64,000 bases of DNA from Prinia subflava (GCF_021018805.1 NC_086247.1:88086140-88150139); one strand, 5' to 3'. Positions 34,257-47,885 are shown, counted from the first letter of the stretch. The notes: generated by a model from the sequence alone, not told the origin. Program-made: numbers and translations.

Positions 34257-36115
34257 TACTCCAGCCAGAAAGACCTACATTACCCTGCAGATCTGGCTCT
34301 AGCTGCTGCAGGTTGGAAATAGAGGACACTGTCTTATGTGTATGCCATCAGCTAGGAGCATTTTGGAAAAAAGGTCTGACAGGTCTAATAAATAGAACCT
34401 ACAGACCAAACAACAACCAGCTGTAGGACATGCCAAGACAGACTGAGGTGGGTTTTTTTTCCCAGAAAGAAAAGGCTTCTGCAAGGCTGGAGGGGACCAT
34501 GCACCCATTCCACCACGTGCAGCCTCATCCCAGGTCGCTGGGATCGGGCAGAGGCACCGCCCTCACCCACTGCCTGCCTTCTACCAGTGCTGGCACAGCC
34601 ACCCTGCAAGAGGTGCCAGACTGCAGATACTGGCTCCCCTGAGCTCAGGTGGCATACGTGCAGCCCAGCGAGCCAGGTTTCTCTGGAGCTGTCGGGGCCT
34701 GATTTTTTGGGAAGGTTACGTAAGTACACGCTCAAGGAGCACCTACGCAGCACAGGAGCTGGCCAACCCTGTCCTCCTCCCTATGCCTGCTGCAACAGAT
34801 CAGGCCCACCTGTGGCCTGGAGAGCACCTTCCCAGTCTTTACACAAAGCTTGGCTTGATTTTCACACTGCTTTTTAAGCCTTGCATGGAGCTGTGGAGGG
34901 AAGAAACAAAGCAGCGAGTACATTTGTAGTAAGTGCTGCAGAGTGACCAAGCCACAGGTAGCACTATGTGTAAATGTTCTCCTTTGAAGCACATTGGTCC
35001 AGCTGTGTCCATCCTTATATTAAATATGTATAGCACATATATACACCCTTTAATATTGCTCTTTGTTTTTACATTGTCTTCCTGGCCTCTCTACATTTGT
35101 CTGCTGTCCAACCCGTAACAGCAGTGAGTATTTCCAGAATCCTGCTCTTTCCCCCACTTTCTAGTCATTTCTGTGCTGCCATGAATGCAGCAATTCATAA
35201 CTTCTGCTGCTAAGGTCTAATCATGGTGCCTTAGATAAAGTCTGAACAAATTCCAGTGTAATAAATTACCAAAACTGGATGAAACAGCTGTATCCCCCGC
35301 ATTTTTCCTGTGTTATAATGCAGTTTGAATCACAGCCCAGTTCTGAGGTAGAGAAAAGCTGATCCAATACAACTGACTGGAAAGACAGCAAAGCATATGG
35401 TGTACATCAAGTGATTACTTTTCAACATTAATTTTTAAGCATTAATTTCAGGTACTTTGGAAGGAAGATGCCAGTAACTGCCAAGTTTAGTTAATTTTTG
35501 TTTTTAATAACTACCTTTTATTTTTTCCCTTAAATTGCTTCTCCTGGAGCAAGTAAACCACCTTGTAATCTCAATTAAAAAAATGTATTCTCATCTAAAA
35601 TTTGGTTAGAAACTACACAAGCTGTAAGCCCCCAAGTAAGGGATTTAAACTGAAGTGGAACCAATACCTAAACAATAAAATGACAGTAACACAGAAGTTG
35701 CAGAGATAAAGTTGAAATTCTAAACAACAGTTATAGTATCTAAGCCCCAGACATAATTCCTCACAGCGAGAGGGAAAAAGGCAAGTTGAAAAATAGCAAT
35801 ATGCAGCTTGTCAAATGCAAAATAAAAACTTCCCCTAGCTGCTGTTTCTGTATGCTGGGAGCATAAAAATAATATATGAACAGGGAATGTGACAACCAAA
35901 GATGGCCCCAATGATTGTTAGAGCTAAGAAAACATTTACTTCTGCGCTTTGTTCAGAGGTGCTGCTGAGTTTACATGTGTCGATGTAACCCCAGCCAAAG
36001 TGTAACAGTGTTTTCTTAAAGAATCCAATTAATTTGTTTTTCAAGCCAGTCCATTACATGAAGTTGATTCAATCCTGTTTTGCTCCAGTCTCCCAAAATG
36101 CAACATATCTACTTT
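34257..36115. other. Anonymous non-coding DNA
   Basis: GC-rich frames at 34385-34877 carry no domain. From 35000 the sequence is AT-rich and unique. Confidence 0.45.
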
Positions 36116-36133
36116 AAAAAAAAAAAAAAAAGT
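36116..36133. repeat. Short poly(A) tract, 18 bases
   Basis: Eighteen adenines, with a second short A-run a few bases later. Confidence 0.9.
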
Positions 36134-36700
36134 CTAATTAAAAAAAAATAATTAACACCAGACTGAATTAGACTTTGATTACTCCACTAGTAAATTCCAG
36201 TGTAATGGTTTTTATGTGCCATAAGGAGGGAAAAATGAGACCTATCAAATAGGACAACATATCTCAGAGTACAATGCAGTGACATGCAACTAGGTATCCC
36301 ATGCATGCATTTTGTTTCCTTTCACTATGGAAAAGCAACTGCATGCTACAAGACAGACCTTTTTCAGCTTGGACACCACCATTCTGGTGAACACAGCAAA
36401 ATGGATTTTCCTCCCACCTAGCTGACATTTAGAGAGCTATTCTGCTGTAGTCACAGTGCCCAGATATTTCTTCAAGAGACACCCAGTTCACTGAGGTCTT
36501 CCCTGGCATTTCAGACTAAGGTCCGTTTTGGACACACCTTGAAAAGAAATTCATTTTCTGGCTTGCTTGACAAATCATTACATGCAACTTGGTTACAAAG
36601 AGCCTGAACCTCTCTTGTTGCTACTGTTGGAATCCAGAAGACAATACTTTGTCAAGGCCTTTGTGACCAAGCAGTTAACCTATAAACAGTTTTGTGGGCT

Positions 36701-36730
36701 AACATTTAGTAAGTTAACATTTACTAAGTT
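36701..36730. repeat. Two-copy 15-bp tandem duplication
   Basis: AACATTTAGTAAGTT is followed directly by AACATTTACTAAGTT, one mismatch. A small local duplication, probably replication slippage. Confidence 0.9.
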
Positions 36731-38047
36731 GCTACCTAAAATTACTCCTGAAAAAAAAAATTATGTTCTGTAGAGGTTTTATGAATATAAGTGCATAATG
36801 TTAAAAAAAATTAACAGAGAACCAAAAGTTACTCTGATATTGAAAGTTACTCAAGTGCCTCAGGTTGCCAGAAACATACCCTAGTGTTTGAGAGAAGAAA
36901 TAATAGCACTGCTGTACCAGTCAAGCCACATCTGAGTCCTTCTTCCAATATATTATCAGACATAGCAAAAGGGCATCAGAAAATTAAAATCTCATTGCAG
37001 GAGATAAGCAAACGAGCTGAATTTCAGTGGCCTGCTATCTACGAGATCTTCAGCTCACTGATCTTAAACTGCATTCACTTTCTTGTCCACTATTACAATA
37101 TTGTTGATCAACCTCCATTTCAGGACTTTCAGGTGACTACCACTTCATTCATTAAATAATTACAGTTAATCACCAACCACTGTGGGAGCCCAAACAGCAC
37201 CAGGTCTCTCCAGCAGTCTCAGCGCTTGTGAAATTACATGTACACCCTACATCTCTATCAAACTGCTGCTGCACCTCAGCAAGTGATCAAAGTGAAGAAT
37301 GTCTTAAGCAGCAGACATTACCATAAAAATACCGGCAGATCCCAAATGGCATCACAGGGGAGGCCCAAGCAGTGCTACTACTACTCACTACTTCAGTTTT
37401 ACAACTCCTCCTAAGGACAAACCTGCTTCAGGAAAGTGAACTGTGTTGCACGCAGTAAATTTACTGCCCTTTAAATACCCATTTCCAAATTAATTGTCTA
37501 GTGCTAAATGCCACTCAAGCTCTGCTGACATTCTTTATCCACCCAAGCCATGGCTTTCTGAGGTTTATAAAGCTAACAGAATGATTTGATTGACTTCCTG
37601 CCTATTAATTCAGGGGGCTATACATTATTCAAATTACTTGAAGAGATGAAAGCATTTACCTGAATTCTAAACTTCACTCCCATTGCTCTGATGAGACAAG
37701 TTCCCTCCATATAACATTTTAACTTCATTTTCTGTTGCCATGGAAAGATACTTCCAGAGTTACTGCACTATTTCGAATTCACAGAAAACTCATAAGACAT
37801 TTCAGGTTTGGGGGGCTTTTGTTTTTTCAGCCTGAAGCTCAATAAATGCTGAACTTCACTTTAGTTCAATTATTTTTAAGCATTTCAAAACTTCTCTCCT
37901 GTGATTTTATGTTCCCTCCTTGCAGAGCAATAAAAGTCCATTAGTCTCCCCTACTGAATGTTTTGTGAGTGCTCTTTATATGAAATCGTATCAGACAACT
38001 GCACCTGGGCTTATAAAAAAATGTTGACACCTATATATTATTTAAGT
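36731..38047. other. Anonymous non-coding DNA
   Basis: A minus-strand donor CAG|GTAAAT (near 37662) with a 28-nt open interval has a poor acceptor and was not accepted as an exon. Nothing else is seen. Confidence 0.45.
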
Positions 38048-38068
38048 TTATTATTATTATTATTATTC
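38048..38068. repeat. (TTA)n microsatellite
   Basis: About seven TTA/ATT units. Confidence 0.9.
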
Positions 38069-40838
38069 ATGCTAGGACAAATGGCAGGCTTCAAGCCCTT
38101 CCTGCTGGAAGGCAGCTCTGCACTCGCAGCTGTCCCAGGCACCCGAGCACGCCAAACACAAATAAAACTAAACTGCATTTCATGGAGCCCACTGGGTCCC
38201 TCCACGCAGGATTCAAGGGCAGGTGAGGAGGTGTGAGTTTTTGGAAGAAGTGGGGAAATACTGAGAATGTGGGACTGCAGGGTTCAGCCAAGACCCCTCC
38301 AATACAAGCACCTCTAGGCTTGGAGGGCAACAATTTTCAAAACTCCCAAAACACCGCAAAAACCATTTGCAGAACAGTAAGATTAGTCATTAAACATCCC
38401 AAAATATCAAGTATTTAAATAACCCTTTGGCGCTTCAGCTCTCTTGTGAATTACTTGGGGGTGAAGACACATCAGTATTATTTGTAGAGCTCTGTGCTCT
38501 TCAGCACTTTCAGACAGATTCAATCCCTTGGTCCCTGTCACTGCAGCATCTAGAGGAAATTACAGTCCAGAGCAGATTTTTGAAACTAGACAAGTCTCTG
38601 AGCATTACAATCAACAGGCTGCTACAAGGTACAATTACCCTTGTTTCTCTAGGCCTAAGAATCAAAATCAACTTCACTTAACCAAGAGTAGTCTCACTGA
38701 TAGATAATTGAGCAAGTGATAAGCATCAGGTTCTCTGCCTGGAGAATTGAGTGGTTAGCTTGCGCACATCAAGAGACTGATTTAAAAATCAATTAAAACT
38801 CTGACATGGGGCAATTTTCTCTCAAGGGATTTCAAACCTGCAAAAGCCGGTGAAAAGGGATCCCATAGAACAAAGAGCAGACTGTACGATGGAGGAGTCT
38901 GCAACAGGCACACATCAAGAGATGTAGGTGGCATTTTGAACAGTTCATGAATTAAATCAGTGGCTGAACTGGACACAAAAGACGTATCCTTAACACAGGC
39001 CCCTTAGCACAGATGACATTATGTAAGGATAACTTTATGCAATTTTCTAAAGCTTAGAAAATCTTATGTCCATTTATTTAAATTATTCTTTTAATTAAAA
39101 ACCATTGTGCATAAACAGTTTGACAAAAAAGCCAGGCACTTGAAGATACATGTGGTTCAAAAAGGAACATCATGGTATTTCTGCAATTTAATCTCCTTCA
39201 CGAGTGACATCTACCAAACAAAGCCTAACTTATATGGGACAAGCTACACCAAAACACAAAATCCCCAGGACAAGAGTTATAATACAGAGACAAATAAAAG
39301 GAGATGCTCATACACCCTGTAGCATAATCAAAGGAAAAAAGATAATATGAAAAGTAACATTGAACCATAGAAGGATGAGAAATGCAGCAGACAGTAAAAT
39401 CATACATAAAGCACAGATAGGGAGGGAGAAGACACTTAGCACTTGTAACATAGAAATTCTTTGGTAGTCCTGGAAGGAAACTTCAGCCTTAATGTCCCAG
39501 CACTGTACTACACACCTGATCTGTTCAGACCTGAAGCTGATAAGTGGTATCAGCCCAAATACCAGACTCCACAAGTATCTCATATCAGCATCACTTGTGT
39601 TACACTACAAAAATTCCATAACCAAACTTCCTCTAAACATACAGTTCTCATGGCTGCAGCCATCCTACCTACCAGGCTTACCTAGCAACTTCTGGGTAAT
39701 ATTATACTGAAAAATATGTTTCATTCCAGTGTCTAGTCAGTAACAGAATTTAGATTGTGCTACTTGAAATTAAAGGAAAAAAAGCCTGACTAGGAAAGAA
39801 GTGCTTAAAATAAGTCGTTAGAGTAACTCTACAGCCTTAGAGGCAGTCAGAAGTGGTCAAGCTGGTCACATTTAGTTTTTTACACATACATGTTTCTGTA
39901 CAAGAGGATACCCTGGGGCGTGCCTACACATGTATCCTTTTTAAGTGTGGTGAATTGCACAGAAGAGCCAAAATTACCAAGACCACGTTAGCTCTTCCTC
40001 ACTTCTTTTGTATCCTAAATAACACCTTCCAAAATATTTCCTTTTAGCACCTCCACTAAGCAAAATGCAGGTTGCAGCACGCCTTGTCTGGAAAAACACA
40101 GGCACAGCTCAGCCTAACATCGTGTAAGGTACTTGGTAGAGAAACTGGCTGCAGCTCCTAGAGGAAGAGGTCTCTACATTTCCTGGCAGGATTTCCCTAA
40201 CCAGAAAGCAATTTCTACACATCCATGCATGCATCTGTTATGACTGAATCCCTCTTGCCACAAGAAAGATGGAAAGAAACCAGAAGAGAGGACTAAATAT
40301 GAGGAAGCTTCCCAGCCACCTGCATTTCTCTTTTGTCCCTGATGTAACTTCTGGCTTTATGCAAGTGCTACTTCCAGTTAGATTGGATTATTTCCCTTCC
40401 CCCAATGCTTCTTTGGTTTGGCTAAGAGACTAAAAATCCAGTATTAACACAGCTTTAGTCATTAATCAAAGTAACCTTTTTTTGCTTTCCAAAGTTTCTC
40501 ATGCTCTTATCTTTGCATAATTGAGTATTTGCATTTCAGAAGAGCATCACCTGAGGGAGTGGGGGCAGATTTTGAAATGTTTGAGGGGTTTTTTCCCCCC
40601 TTAAGTTTCAAGTTTAAAAAAAAAAAAAATTGAAAGGGATGAAGTTAAATTACCAAAGCCTTAGGGCAGAGTAACTTAAAGACTGATAATGGGTAAGAGT
40701 TTCTCCCACTCACCACAGAAACTAACTTTTCACAGGACAGGAAATCAACAAGCAATAGAGTCATAACATTTTGTAGAGTCTCAACATTTTATTCTTATGT
40801 AGAAGTGTCTCATCAAAAGACACCAAACTGCCTCCTAA

Positions 40839-40841
<3 letters not shown>
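38069..40841. other. Anonymous non-coding DNA
   Basis: No gene, exon or identifiable transposon. A 14-base A-run lies at 40616-40629 just after a GGGGTTTTTTCCCCCC stretch. Confidence 0.5.

Positions 40842-40881
<40 letters not shown>
40842..40881. repeat. Poly(T) tract, 40 bases
   Basis: Forty uninterrupted thymines. There is no recognisable minus-strand retrocopy on its right side and no obvious flanking duplication. Confidence 0.95.
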
Positions 40882-40887
<6 letters not shown>

Positions 40888-43800
40888 GATACCTTTCCAA
40901 GACAGAGACAACTGTAAGTTTTCTGAACACCTGTGTTGGAAAATGCCACCTAATCATATCTGGCCACTTCCATAAGAAGTTCCAAGTTTGAGCAAACTCT
41001 GCCCAGTCACAATTATGGTTTTAGCAGAGCCCTCTTTTCTGGGGCAGGATGCACCATGGGCAGGTGTTTTGGGCTGCCAGAGCCTCAGGGAACTTTATCT
41101 GCCAGATCTTACTTTAACCAGGGATTATTTTACAACCCAAAAGCTCTAAAAGTCCCCAAAGCAGTGCAGTAACACCCTGCATGCCCCTAAGGCCAGGAAG
41201 AACACTGAGCTTTTGGCAGTGCCCAAATCATGACCAGAATAAAGCAATACAAGCAGCCCAGTGAGCCAATTACCTTGTCTGTATATTTTGCACAAGTGTC
41301 ACAAGCACAGTGTTACGGAAAAAAATTTACTGCTTAAGGCTGCACTTGTTTCTTCCCACAGGAGAATTGTTCTTTATATAATATTAGTTTCTTCTACAAA
41401 AACACTTTTATACTTCCTCTTTCCATGAACCAATAAGAAATTCTTTTACTTATAGAAGGAATTCAAGTAAGACATTTAGGAAAGCAGAGAAAAAATACCA
41501 CAACAGTTGAAAAAAAGTCATAAAATCAAAAACCCTACTTCAAAACACTAGTCACATAAATCCACTCTCAAAGATGCAGCTAATTTTTAATGGTATATTT
41601 GTTATTTTAGGCTTGATTTTCATAGAGGAAAGTAATGCCTTTCCTGCTGGTGTTACTGGTGGTGGAAACACAATTTACTGTAAACGTCTACAGAATCAAG
41701 AAAACAATTCACCAGTAAAAACCTGACTGCTGGGACCAAGAATGTGTCAAAGGCATGGAAGAGAATCAAAAGTAGCTAGTAAGATAAGGAACTCCCTTTC
41801 TTATTATTGTCCCACAATTTGCAGAATATTAGAAAAGCATTATGGCAACACTTTGATCTCTCCAGCTAATTTGAGGCAGCCCAGAATAGAGATCGTGTCC
41901 ATGAGACTTTGCCCCCAGTACTGCTCAGACTTCCCTTGAATTGGAAGGAGAGATTCCTGTCAAGAAACACAAGTGCAGAAGCACACTCTGGCAGCAAGAC
42001 AAGCGTTTTACAGCTCAAACAGACGTGCAATGACTAAATCCAACTTCACCCAGACAATTCCCCAGACAGTACCCCACCATGGATACTGAAACCCCACATC
42101 AATCCCAACAAAAACCCTTCCTAATGCACAAATCAGTTGGTGGCTCAACCCCACAAGACAGTGGGCTGGGATGTAGCTTAGATCAGCTGGGGTTAACTAA
42201 GCAACACTCCTGACCCAAATAATACAAACAAACAACAAAGAAATTCCACACCACCAAACCGTCTCTCTACTGACCAAATCAGAAATCATTCCAATTTAAA
42301 TCCTGAAATTCTGGTGTTGCCTCTGCTGGCGCCTTCTAAAAGGAATCAATTAAGACAGATCATTTTCTTTCTGATCCACAAAAATTTACTCACAACTTCC
42401 TTGCTGTGTTTTGCAATTTCTACAGAGCTACTTACAGGGACTTTGTTTCTTAGCACACCTTGTTTCAGAAAATTTAGTAAATGGGAAAAAAGGTAAAGTC
42501 TGAACTGGCTTGCATTTGTTTTGAAGATAGTTACAAAAAACACCAACACACAAAATTTTTCAGAACATCCCAAGCACCATTACTGCCTCTATTTCCTCTA
42601 AAGTTTACAAGAACTGATTCAATTTGGTTTTCATTCTACATCTTGCAACACTTGGGCTATGCTTTTGTTCAGAAATAAAATTTACTGAGCATTGGAAGAT
42701 TAGGAAAAAGCAAGATGTGCTTAACACTTGCTGCACTTTATTGAAAATGTAGAACAAGCAAGGCTTAGCTTAGCTCTAAAACTAATAAATACTTCAGCTG
42801 TTTTGTGTTATGGGTAGTGTTCAGTGGCTTGCATGACTAATTAAACAATCTTGAGTTTGCTTTGAAGGCTAAGCCATCCTTAATGGCTTTAAATTACATT
42901 CTATCAAGCTAAGCTCAGAATTAAAATCCTCATCTGTAATAAGGAATTCCACTGTGTATAAATGCTAGTAGAGGGCTGTATTGGAAAGTTTAATAATCTA
43001 GATGGTTTCTGTCCCTCACAGCAAAAGGAGAAATCGTGTCTTTCTCATAGCACTGGGAGGTGAAGCTCCATAGGGAAGGTACAGAAAGAAAAGTGTTGTG
43101 GGTGGAGTTTTGCATAAGATGGTAACTCCAGGAGGTGTAAATGGGGGTAGGGAGCAAACGCAGATGGTCAGGGAGGAAAGCTGTGAGAGGACATGTAGTG
43201 GTCACTCTTGTTATGCGGTCCCATCTATTGCCAGTACGGGGAAGCCCAACTCTAATCCATTGCTACCCAACACTGGAAGAAGTCACCAGCACATCCTACA
43301 TTCGTTTTCATAAACAAATTATTTAGGGTCACAGGTCCTCCCCTGTATGCCAGACACAGGTGTTCATTCTCCCCAAGGAAGCACACCAACAGCAGTATTT
43401 TTTCCATCCACAAACACACGAGTCACCCCTGGGCACGCAGGGCGCCACTAGCCCGGCTGCAGAGCACAGTCAGGCACAGACACACCCCATGGAGCAAGGA
43501 CAGCATTCTGCTGCGAAGCTTTTGCACCACAATCGCTGGTTATGCTCTCTTTGTGTGAGGGGGAGAAGAATACTGCGTGCAGCCAAAGCACTCACTGCAG
43601 CTCGGTGTGACCAGTGCCAGGAGCAATGCCCCTCACAGCAGCTCTGCCCCATGCCACTTCTCCAGATGAAACACATAACCACACCTGCTGCAGCAAGTAG
43701 GTGGAGGAGTTTTTTCTGAGCAGGGCAGTTTTGATCCCCAAACCATCTGAAGTCAGTGGACTTTAGTCCAAAAGTGCAGATGTTTTAAGAAGGAAATGTG

Positions 43801-44441
43801 GGGTTTTTTTCCCCTCTTCAAATAATCAACCCACCTTTTTCATTCATCCAGCAGGGCTGGGGCTGAGCCTGCCTTAGGAGAGGCATAACCCACCACTCAT
43901 CTTTTTGGCTGCTGCCTGCAGCACATGTGGTGCGCTCAGTCCTTTTGAGTCACTGCCCATTAAACAATTGTTCCTCCTTCTCTTTCATTAAAACCATCCT
44001 CAAAATCCTGCCCAGAACCTCCCTGCAGTTAAGTTGACTTTTCTGTGGTGTCTGTATGCATGGAGAGGGAATCGTTTTTCCATGACTTCTTTCCCCACTG
44101 ATCTGGTGGTTGAGAAATACCATGTTTTCACCGCTTGCCTTTACTTTTAGCTTTTCCACAAACGAAAATGTGAAGCCATCCGTGCCTTATCTGGCACGGC
44201 TCTGCCTTGTTTTCTTTCCCCACTTAACGGGCTCATTCATGTGTAGGAGACTTCTGATCCCGGCTTTAGATATTCATCCCTATTTTACATAACCATAAGC
44301 TATGGTAGGTGCTTATGTAAACTACAGATGGGTCTTTGCCCTTGTGCACAACAAGCAGAGAGGGTTTAAGCCATCAACAAACAACTGCCCTCTGCTTCCA
44401 GGTGCCCCTTTGCAAAACATGCCACTGGTAGAGAGAGAGGG
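40882..44441. other. Anonymous non-coding DNA
   Basis: Nothing is recognised over 3.5 kb. The frames at 43360-43719 (plus) and 43470-43682 (minus) are opposed in a GC-richer patch and look like chance. Confidence 0.5.

Positions 44442-44474
<33 letters not shown>
44442..44474. repeat. Poly(A) tract, 33 bases
   Basis: Thirty-three adenines after a short GA run. GGTGCC occurs both right after the tract and about 40 bases before it, too short to claim as a target-site duplication. Confidence 0.95.
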
Positions 44475-44476
<2 letters not shown>

Positions 44477-46890
44477 TGCCAACGTAATGTGAACAAAGGC
44501 AAAACCTCTAAGAAGCTCCATTGGGGACCTGCCCTGATTTGCTTCTTGTGCTGACTGGCTGCTCACTGACCAGGGACAAAGGCCATCAGCCCAGCACATA
44601 CACATCATCCTTGCTTCCAAGAAGCCACTCTGCTTCTGGAAGCTGTGGAAGGGTTGGGATGAGGCCCATTCAGCCTCATACTGGTGGGAAAGGGGGCAGA
44701 GAAGGTTGGTTGTTTTAAAACACCTATTTAGTAGCCTAGTGACTACCTAAGAGTGGATGTTGGTTTCTATGCCTTCCACATTCAAAGAAATCAACTCCAT
44801 GGCAGAGTCCCTGTTATCCCCAAAAACACAAGAGACAGACCCCAGAGAACAAGGAATCCCTGAAGGGGCAACCTGTGTTGCTAGGTCATGGAAACACCTT
44901 GGAAGGCTGTTCCAGAGTTTTCCACTTCACAATATGAAATTCAATTAAGTAGGAATGGGGATTACCCAAAATAAAAATATTCAGCATTGAGTACATTAAG
45001 CTAGTGACTTTTTTTAGTTACTGTAGCCACTAAAAGCATTTTCATGTCTCAAGGAAATCCATCCTTTCCACAGCTCCACTTTGGGGAAGGCAGGAATTTT
45101 CCTGTATGTACACTTTATATTTCTGCCAGTTCCTCTCTTCAGGAGGAAGCATGCAGCCTTCACACACTGCCTGTGCAGGAACACCCATGCAGCCACTCAG
45201 AACAAGAAATGAAAGTTACCTACCACATGGCTTCAGATTCCCAGCCAGCCCACCTCTGAAGAACATCCCTGTGCTCCGCCACAACACATTCCACCACATG
45301 GCTGTGGGACAGCTCTGAGACTTTAAAGGCTCTGGGCAGCTTATGGTCTCATGTCCTCTCAGTTACTGCAGGAGTCTCTCCAGACAGTCGATAATATGTC
45401 TGCTTCCAAAAAGGATTCGTTCAGGATATTAGAGCACCCTAAAGCCACCACAGAGGTCTGCCCTAGAGTTTAGCTCAATGCCACTCCAAGCCACAAATGA
45501 AAATGGCAACCCATGCAAGCAGGAGCACCACAAAGGGGAAAGGAAGTGGAAATAGAAGGAAAGGGAGGGGAAAGAAAAGCCACTAAGTAGCCACAGGTTC
45601 TGCCATAACTGCAAAAGCTGATTGCAATGAATGGGAGGCAACCATGCCTGTCACTTGGGCAACCTCCACACGCTCACCTGGGGAGGATCTCAGCTCAAAT
45701 ACATCCATTCCTTACTGTCAAATTCATATTTAATCCCCTTAACACCAGGGCAGGGAGCTAGAGCTCTTGTAGCCCCTGAGCAGCACTTTCTAAGAGAAAT
45801 CAGCATGTTACCTTCCACTACACAGCAAGAAAAAGAAAGAGAAAATAAATGGTGTTATTAGATATGGATTTACTTAAGGAAAATATTGTTAGAATCTGAA
45901 CAAACCCCTACAGTTCTGTGCTGTGGATGTTGCAATAATGAAAAGTATTATTGGATAGAAAGGAAAGTTATGACACTATAATGTAACACAGACAAGTGAG
46001 AAGATGTATCAGTCATTATCTAGAATACAGGGGACCCCTGTGGTTTCATTTTTCATTACTAATTTAATGTACTTACAATTCTACATGATAAAAAGTGAAA
46101 AGGAACAATAAGAAACGAACACCATCAGAACAAACCAGGATCTGCAGAATTCAGAGATTTCAATAAGTTACTTGAGGAAAAATGTCAAAGATCCCTTGAG
46201 AACTGAGTAAAATCCATTAACATCCAATAAAACATAGTAATAGCAGAAACATAAAAGAAATGTGAAAAGAACATTTTAATAAACACAAATTAGGAAATAC
46301 ATTTCTTTACATATTATAGTTATGCTATAGGAAATTATTTCATACAGAGAAAAAATCATTTTAGCTAAGAAAGGATACTTGCAAATGTTAGCTCAGCAAT
46401 CACACTCCTGTGATTCAATACAAACAGTTTATTCTGCATTCTCTCATGAAGCCTTGTGAATCTCATGAATCCAAGGCCCTTAGGGTCTTGCAGTATATTT
46501 TCTTGTAGCCATGTAAATGACAAATAGTCCTATGCAAGTAAAATGAACTTACAGCACAGCAAAGCTGGCATGAGAGGATAATCACACCTTGCATTGTTTG
46601 CTGGGAAAACAATTACAAACATACTCTCTGTCTCCTTCTGGGACAGATTCACCAGGCAGCAAATTCAAGCCAAAGACACCTCCAGCTTGGTGGCTGAGCT
46701 CAGGTCAAACAGATTTCCAGGACTGGCTAGGATGTACTGGCATAAGAGCCCATTCAGCCACAAGTCAGCTAGTAGCAACACTTTAAAAAATGGTCTGAGG
46801 GACAGAGCAAGAAACCCTGACCAAGAGCACGGTGAAATCGAACCATAAGTGGTCTTACAACTGAGTATGTAGGACACTCAGGTTTTCTGT
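44475..46890. other. Anonymous non-coding DNA
   Basis: No gene or repeat family is recognised. Confidence 0.5.
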
Positions 46891-46934
46891 GGGTTCTTTT
46901 GGGTTTTTTGGGTTTTTGGGGGGTTTTTTTGGGG
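46891..46934 (+). other. Putative G-quadruplex, T-loop type
   Basis: Five G-runs of three or more bases are separated by T-rich loops of 7, 6, 5 and 7 bases, satisfying the usual G3+N1-7 pattern on the plus strand. It is a low-complexity G/T block; similar but weaker blocks occur at 13024 and 33320. Confidence 0.6.
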
Positions 46935-47417
46935 TTTTTTTTGTCCCAAGTGTAAGTCACTGGATATCATACGTTTTTTGGAAGTCTAAATTAAGGTTTG
47001 TGAACTTCTACTTTTGTGAATGTTTGGCCCTGTATCTCAGAGAATAATATAGTAAATACTAATAAATTTAGGTGAATTCACAGAGACCTTTTCAGTGATC
47101 CTTGGGTATCAAATATTCTACTGTGATCTTCCAAATCTTAGCAAGGAACAAGCACATTTGTATGTTGGCTCACAAAATCGAAAATGCAGGAAATCCTCAG
47201 CGAAAACCAGTATATGACTAGGCAGAAATGCTGCCTTTTGTACCTATGGAAACTGGCTGGGAGGAGACAGAAGATACTCTGTTAATACAAATGAAGGGGA
47301 AATCTATTTGGCTACGAAACTATCTTCACCAGTAATATTTCCTTCAAAGTAGAAACTTTCCCACAGCTGTTCTGACCAGCTTGTGCTCCATTTCTGTGTC
47401 TGTAATTTGTAATTAAG
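46935..47417. other. Anonymous non-coding DNA
   Basis: The last 40 bases are T-rich and act as the pyrimidine tract of the next candidate. Confidence 0.45.
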
Positions 47418-47478
47418 GACTGTGGGCTTGGAGGAAATGAAGGATCTGATTAAAATTTACGGAAAGGAATGGAGGAGG
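47418..47478 (+). other. Candidate 61-nt exon (unproven)
   Basis: The acceptor region CTGTGTCTGTAATTTGTAATTAAG and the donor AGG|GTAAGT (perfect +1 to +6) frame 61 nt open in a single phase: one base, then TVGLEEMKDLIKIYGKEWRR. The peptide is charged and helix-like, and loosely recalls a SANT/Myb-type helix, but it is far too short for an assignment. No neighbouring exon was identified. Confidence 0.15.
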
Positions 47479-47885
47479 GTAAGTTTGAGGGGTTGCTAAT
47501 GGGGCCATGATCCAGCAATGTTGAAAATAAACAGTAAAACTATTTTCAGATGCATAGTATTTTCTAATGGGACCAGCTTTTCTTTGTGCTACTCATACTC
47601 AGCAAAGAGTTCTTCCTTAATAAAAAAGAACTCTGGGAAGGTTTTCCTAAATTACATGAAGCAGAGGCAAAAGCCATTGTTTTCCTTGGTAACTTTGGCC
47701 ATATTATTTGCCACCTATTTATAATGTTGCATTTCACAGCATTTTGGGACACCTGAAACTTGTAATATTCATGCCAGTAGATGCAAACCATCTGTCTCCT
47801 TTTCAAAGAGTGAAGCTTTCACTCAAAAAACTCTCCCCCTCCTCTTTCTCACACACTGAGGTAAATTTTCACCACCTGAGTTTTG

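Noticed and set aside
35248..36206. Shared word AAATTCCAGTGTAAT at 35248 and 36192 as a dispersed repeat
   Set aside because: A 15-base match between two places is expected roughly once or twice in 64 kb of AT-rich DNA, and the flanks do not align.
40761..40949. Frame with a lysine run
   Set aside because: It is produced entirely by the 40-base poly(T) tract.
40576..43814. GGGG-T-run-CCCC hairpins (about 40576 and 43800) as terminators
   Set aside because: This is nuclear vertebrate-type DNA. The stems are four bases and look like low complexity, so a bacterial-style terminator call has no meaning here.
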